This document shows, in pieces, positions 4,333 through 7,601 of a stretch of DNA of 7,601 nucleotides. The DNA is taken from NCBI GenBank assembly GCA_035547775.1, contig DASZUC010000050.1, positions 1 through 7,601 of the forward strand. Direction: 5' to 3'. Every line of letters begins with the position of its first letter. Positions within the stretch are counted from its first letter, which is position 1. Source of the DNA: DASZUC01 sp035547775 (GTDB lineage: Bacteria; Patescibacteriota; Saccharimonadia; Saccharimonadales; UBA4665). Under the pieces are notes generated by a model. It was not told the DNA's origin, searched no databases, and worked only from the letters and a program-made list of their open reading frames with translations. A program made the translations under genes and the position numbers.

Positions 4333-5893
4333 TGTCGAGCATCACCAGGAGCGTAGCCACGCTGAAATTATGATTGTGATCAGCGCCTTGATGCTAGCAA
4401 TGTTGTTGGCGGCGCTGGACCAGACGATTGTTTCGACTGCCCTGCCGAAAATTGCCAGCGATCTAAAGGGCCTTAGCAAGTATTCCTGGGTGGCAACCTC
4501 CTACCTATTGACTAGTGCCGTAGCTACGCCGCTATACGGCAAAATCTCTGATATGTTTGGTCGCAAGAAAATTTTCCAATCGGCGATTATAATTTTCCTG
4601 CTCGGTTCAGCACTCTGTGGTTTGAGCCACAGCATGAACCAGCTAATTTTCTTCCGTGGCCTGCAAGGCATTGGCGCTGGTGGTTTGATGACCTTAGTCT
4701 TTGCCATTATTGGTGACATCATTCCGCCCCGGCAACGTGGTCGATATCAGGGATATTTTGGTGCCGTGTTCGCTACCTCTAGCGTGATCGGGCCATTGCT
4801 CGGTGGTTTCTTTGCGGACGCTCATTCCATTTTCGGCATTACTGGCTGGCGCTGGATTTTCTACATTAACCTGCCAATTGGCGCTCTGGCCCTGGCCGCT
4901 ATTGCTACTCGTTTACACTTACCGGTGCATCGTACTGAACATAAAGTGGACTATGCTGGCGCAGCTTTGCTGGCCGTTAGTGTCGTGACCTTGCTGCTGG
5001 CAACGGTCTGGGGTGGCGTCACCTACCCTTGGGGTTCCAGTGAAATTATTGGTTTATTCGCGGCAGCGGCTGTCTCAGCCCTACTCTTTGTGTGGCGTGA
5101 GCAACAAGCTGCTGAGCCAATTCTGCCTCTGCGCCTCTTTAAAAACGAAGTTTTCAGTATCACCACTTTGCTGAGTTTGGTGATTGGGATTGTGATGTTT
5201 GGCGCTCTGATCTTCCTGCCACAATATCAGCAAATTGTCCGTGGTGACTCGGCTACGAAGTCCGGTTTAATGCTACTGCCACTGATTGGTGGGTTGATGG
5301 TAGCCTCGCTTACTTCTGGTCGTCTGATTTCTAAAATTGGCCGGTACCGTCTTTTCCCGATTATTGGTACTACTCTTGTAACGATCAGTTTCTGGTTGTT
5401 CAGTCACATTACGGCCACTACCAGCCGCGTGGAGCTGGGTATTTGGATGGTAGTCTTGGGCTTGGGTATTGGCCAGGTCATGCCGGTGCTGACGTTAGCG
5501 GTTCAGAATGCTGTGGAGCGTCGCGATTTGGGCACGGCTACATCGTCGGTAGTTTTCTTTCGGACTATTGGTAGCGCTCTGGGTGCAGCGGTGTTTGGTG
5601 CCATTCTGACCAACCGGTTGGTGGCCCACATTACCCATGCTCTACCTGGTCAAGTCGGCGCGCAGGCAGCCACAGGCATTAAGTCGAGTGCGGCCAACCT
5701 TTCGCACTTGCCTTTGGGTGTGCAGCATACGGTTTTGAGCGCGTTTGCCCAGTCCTTCCACGATGTCTTCCTAATTGGGATTCCGTTCGCAGTTGTAGCC
5801 CTGTTGATTGCTTTGCTCATGAAAGAAGCACCATTGCGCGGGCCAGCTCGGGATGAAGCGGCTGGTGAGGGTCTGGAGACCCACGGCCTGTGA
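4316..5893 (+). CDS. DHA2-family MFS multidrug exporter (EmrB/QacA type), 525 aa
   Basis: Inner-membrane proton-drug antiporter of the 14-TM DHA2 family, expected to expel lipophilic or cationic toxic compounds. TM1 holds LDQTIVSTALP (34-44), with the family's acidic D35. The loop between TM2 and TM3 has motif A, GKISDMFGRKK (75-85). Motif B RGLQGIGAGG (114-123) lies in TM4. PPRQRGRYQG (137-146) follows, and then motif C of antiporters, GAVFATSSVIGPLLGG (149-164), in TM5. The length of 525 residues and the hydrophobic segments fit 14 helices. A large loop near 440-470 (GQVGAQAATGIKSS) precedes the last helix, and the protein ends in a polar tail, LRGPARDEAAGEGLETHGL. Translation starts inside the marR gene after a GGAGG site, and its stop overlaps the ABC ATPase start (GTGA). 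The exact substrate is not predictable. Confidence 0.95.
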   Translation: MSANANVEHHQERSHAEIMIVISALMLAMLLAALDQTIVSTALPKIASDLKGLSKYSWVATSYLLTSAVATPLYGKISDMFGRKKIFQSAIIIFLLGSALCGLSHSMNQLIFFRGLQGIGAGGLMTLVFAIIGDIIPPRQRGRYQGYFGAVFATSSVIGPLLGGFFADAHSIFGITGWRWIFYINLPIGALALAAIATRLHLPVHRTEHKVDYAGAALLAVSVVTLLLATVWGGVTYPWGSSEIIGLFAAAAVSALLFVWREQQAAEPILPLRLFKNEVFSITTLLSLVIGIVMFGALIFLPQYQQIVRGDSATKSGLMLLPLIGGLMVASLTSGRLISKIGRYRLFPIIGTTLVTISFWLFSHITATTSRVELGIWMVVLGLGIGQVMPVLTLAVQNAVERRDLGTATSSVVFFRTIGSALGAAVFGAILTNRLVAHITHALPGQVGAQAATGIKSSAANLSHLPLGVQHTVLSAFAQSFHDVFLIGIPFAVVALLIALLMKEAPLRGPARDEAAGEGLETHGL

Positions 5894-6678
5894 TCAAAGC
5901 CGATCACGTTACCAAAAAATTTGGCGACTTTACCGCCGTCGATGATGTCTCGTTTGAAGTCGGCCCAGGGGAATTATTTGCCCTCCTTGGCCCAAATGGT
6001 GCCGGCAAATCCACAACCATCAAAATGCTGACTACCCTGCTGCGGCCAACAAATGGTACTTTGAGTCTGAACAATCACAACGTCGTTCATAAGCAAGATG
6101 CGGCGCGCAAAAGTTTCGGTATCGTCTTTCAAGATCCCAGTGTTGATAGCGACCTAACGGCCTACGAGAACATGGAAATTCACGCCGTCCTGTATGGTGT
6201 GGCAGCGACAGAATTACCTGCTCGTATCGAGGAGCTGCTGAAATTAGTCGAACTTTGGGAACGGCGTGACGATTTAGTTCGCACCTTTTCGGGTGGGATG
6301 AAGCGACGCCTGGAAATTGCTCGTGGGCTCTTACATCACCCAAAGATTTTATTCTTGGATGAGCCGACGCTGGGCTTAGACGCCCAAACGCGTAATTTGC
6401 TTTGGGATTATGTGCAGCACCTGAGCCGCGAAAAACACATGACGGTGTTATTCACGACCCACTATTTGGAAGAGGCCGAAGCCAACGCCACCCGGATTGC
6501 TTTTATTGATCATGGCAAAATTATTGCCATTGGCACCGCTAAAGAGTTGATGAAAGACACTAAGACTAAGACCTTGGAGCAAGCTTATTTGAAACTGACT
6601 GGTACAGGCACCCGTGACCAAAATGCCAATGCCCATGATGTTTGGCGTGAACGCCACCGCGCGAGGGCTATGCGATGA
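5890..6678 (+). CDS. ABC exporter ATP-binding protein, DrrA-like, 262 aa
   Basis: Cytoplasmic ATPase that powers the permease encoded next. It has the full set of ABC motifs: aromatic A-loop region (F11/F14), Walker A GPNGAGKST (34-42), Q-loop VFQDPSVDSDLT (Q81), signature FSGGMKRRLEIARGL (133-147), Walker B ILFLDEP (153-159) with catalytic E158, D-loop GLD (162-164), and switch H191 in TTHYLEEAE. The SGGMKRRLEIARGLLHHPK form and the C-terminal LEQAYLKLTGTG are typical of the DrrA/CcmA-type drug and polyketide exporter group. The start is a GTG overlapping the MFS stop by 4 bp (GTGA), which indicates coupled translation; a GGAG at 5875-5878 is rather far upstream. The end of the gene overlaps the permease ATG by 4 bp (ATGA). 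No key residue is missing, so the protein should be active. Confidence 0.94.
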   Translation: MIKADHVTKKFGDFTAVDDVSFEVGPGELFALLGPNGAGKSTTIKMLTTLLRPTNGTLSLNNHNVVHKQDAARKSFGIVFQDPSVDSDLTAYENMEIHAVLYGVAATELPARIEELLKLVELWERRDDLVRTFSGGMKRRLEIARGLLHHPKILFLDEPTLGLDAQTRNLLWDYVQHLSREKHMTVLFTTHYLEEAEANATRIAFIDHGKIIAIGTAKELMKDTKTKTLEQAYLKLTGTGTRDQNANAHDVWRERHRARAMR

Positions 6679-7421
6679 GAGTTATTTATATTCTCTGGTT
6701 GCGGCAATTACGACGCTACTTTCGCTCACGTTCGCGAGTGATTGCGGCGATTGGTCAGCCTTTGCTGCTATTGTTGGCACTGGGTTATGGTCTGGGTTCC
6801 GTGTATCGGCAGGCCGGTCAAGGTGATTACATTCAGTTTTTGGTGCCAGGCATTATGGCGCAAACAGTATTATTCTCGGCGATGTTCTTTGGGGCAATGA
6901 TTATTTTTGATCGTCAATTTGGGTTTTTAAAGGAAACACTGGTGGCACCGGTAGCTCGCTGGCGCATTATGCTCGGCGGCGCCTTGGGCGGGGCCACAAC
7001 TGCCACGATCCAAGGCCTGATGCTGTTAATAATTGCCACGGCGCTGGGTTTTCGGCCAGCTCATCTCGCCATGCTACCTGTGGCCGTGGGGTTGCTCGCC
7101 ATTTTATCGGTGGCGATTGCCTGCTTCAGCTCGGGGATTGGCTCTTTTGTGCAAGACATGCAGGGCTTTCAGGCCATCAATCAGTTGCTGGTCTTTCCTC
7201 TGTACTTCCTGAGTGGCGCACTGTATCCATTGGATCACGTGCCAACTTGGCTGCGCTTGGTGGCTGAAGTCAACCCGCTGAGCTATAGCATTGATGCGCT
7301 ACGCTGGGCCATGATTGGCACTACGCGCTTTGGTATTTGGCACGATGTCTTGGCTTTGATGATCACCATTGTCGTTTGCATTACCTTTGGCGCCCTACGC
7401 TTCCGCCGCATTGAAGCCTAG
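6675..7421 (+). CDS. ABC-2 type permease, DrrB-like, 248 aa
   Basis: Membrane subunit that pairs with the DrrA-like ATPase, probably as a dimer, to export drugs or lipid-like molecules. It has six hydrophobic helices at about 24-43, 56-78, 100-124, 133-156, 167-186 and 223-241. The ABC-2 signature region lies in and after helix 5 (FPLYFLSGALYPLDHVPTWL, 174-193, then NPLSYSIDALR, 200-210). The cytoplasmic segment FLKETLVAPVARW (84-96) after helix 2 matches the region that contacts the ATPase in this family. A basic N-terminus (LRQLRRYFRSRSR) gives cytoplasmic orientation. The length is normal for DrrB-type permeases. A GAGGG site lies 7 nt before the ATG, inside the ATPase gene, and the genes overlap by 4 bp. 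This is the last gene of the operon. No terminator is visible, because the convergent signal-peptidase gene begins at the very next base. Confidence 0.94.
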   Translation: MRVIYILWLRQLRRYFRSRSRVIAAIGQPLLLLLALGYGLGSVYRQAGQGDYIQFLVPGIMAQTVLFSAMFFGAMIIFDRQFGFLKETLVAPVARWRIMLGGALGGATTATIQGLMLLIIATALGFRPAHLAMLPVAVGLLAILSVAIACFSSGIGSFVQDMQGFQAINQLLVFPLYFLSGALYPLDHVPTWLRLVAEVNPLSYSIDALRWAMIGTTRFGIWHDVLALMITIVVCITFGALRFRRIEA

Positions 7422-7601
7422 TTACTTGGCAAGGTTGGGGCGGAAAACACGAGCGATAACATCTTCGCGAGACAACCAGCCGAACTGACGGCTATCAGTA
7501 CTAGCATCTAGATTGTCGCCAATCACAAAAACACGATCATCTTGCACTTGCTCGATACGTTTAATTTGCTCGCGGTTATTCTTGCGAAAAATGACAACCT
7601 G
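7422..7601 (-). CDS. S26-family signal peptidase (type I, LepB-like), C-terminal part, cut by window edge
   Basis: The minus strand is open from the window edge to TAA at 7424-7422, giving 59 codons. The translation contains IKRIEQVQDDRVFVIGDN followed by LDASTDSRQFGWLSREDVIARVF. This is the conserved GDN-x(4)-S-x-DSR-x-x-G box E of type I signal peptidases, including the preceding IKR and VF-x-IGDN strands. The enzyme is membrane-anchored with its catalytic domain outside, and removes signal peptides from exported proteins. The catalytic Ser and Lys lie upstream of the visible part, so activity cannot be confirmed. The short end after the motif (RPNLAK) means there is no C-terminal extension. 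It could be the main LepB or a specialised S26 peptidase of the nickel-SOD maturation type; the fragment does not separate these. It converges with the ABC permease gene with zero bases between the stops. Confidence 0.88.
   Translation of the reverse strand, partial: QVVIFRKNNREQIKRIEQVQDDRVFVIGDNLDASTDSRQFGWLSREDVIARVFRPNLAK

Noticed and set aside
5650..6657. Minus-strand open frames opposite the MFS and ABC genes
   Set aside because: They are fully antisense to genes with complete family motifs and have no start signals.
1..7601. CRISPR array, insertion sequence, tRNA or phage genes
   Set aside because: I saw no regularly spaced repeats, transposase or integrase motifs, terminal inverted repeats or cloverleaf-like sequences on either strand.

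Overview
The window looks like chromosomal DNA of a small-genome bacterium of the Candidatus Patescibacteria/CPR type, most likely Candidatus Saccharibacteria (TM7). I put this at about 60%. It rests on the style of the secreted beta-rich proteins (Ser/Thr/Gly/Ala-rich, nearly Cys-free, ending in Gly-Asn-Phe), the moderate GC content, TGA used as a normal stop, very tight gene packing, and several promoters placed so close to start codons that the mRNAs would be leaderless. No rRNA, tRNA, CRISPR array or transposase is visible.

Left part, minus strand (1-3231): a cell-surface cluster. From right to left, in transcription order, it holds a 196-aa membrane-anchored protein of unknown function, then, 27 bp later, a 350-aa secreted protein with an FN3-like domain. 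After a 105-bp gap comes a 358-aa secreted protein, then a 218-bp gap with a hairpin terminator, then the first 53 codons of a second copy of the 358-aa type protein, cut by the window edge. The 350-aa and 358-aa proteins differ in their N-terminal halves but share an alignable C-terminal domain with the same last residues. The genes therefore look like a modular surface-protein family expanded in tandem.

Middle (3232-3837): a divergent promoter region, then a 165-aa single-pass membrane protein with a hydrophilic Ser/Asn/His/Lys-rich tail. It is preceded by an extended -10 promoter. A short intergenic stretch (3800-3837) carries the promoter and a probable operator of the next operon.

Right part, plus strand (3838-7421): a four-gene export operon. 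A MarR-family repressor is followed by a 14-TM DHA2-type MFS drug exporter, a DrrA-like ABC ATPase and a DrrB-like ABC-2 permease. Each junction overlaps (17, 4 and 4 bp), so the genes are translationally coupled. MarR probably represses its own promoter through an inverted repeat over the -35 box and is released by a toxic ligand, which would induce both a proton-driven and an ATP-driven pump.

Right edge, minus strand (7422-7601): the C-terminal 59 codons of an S26-family signal peptidase, convergent with the permease gene with no base between the two stop codons.

No function is proved here for the surface cluster. The most unusual content is the modular surface-protein family with its shared C-terminal module, and the recurring leaderless promoter layout.
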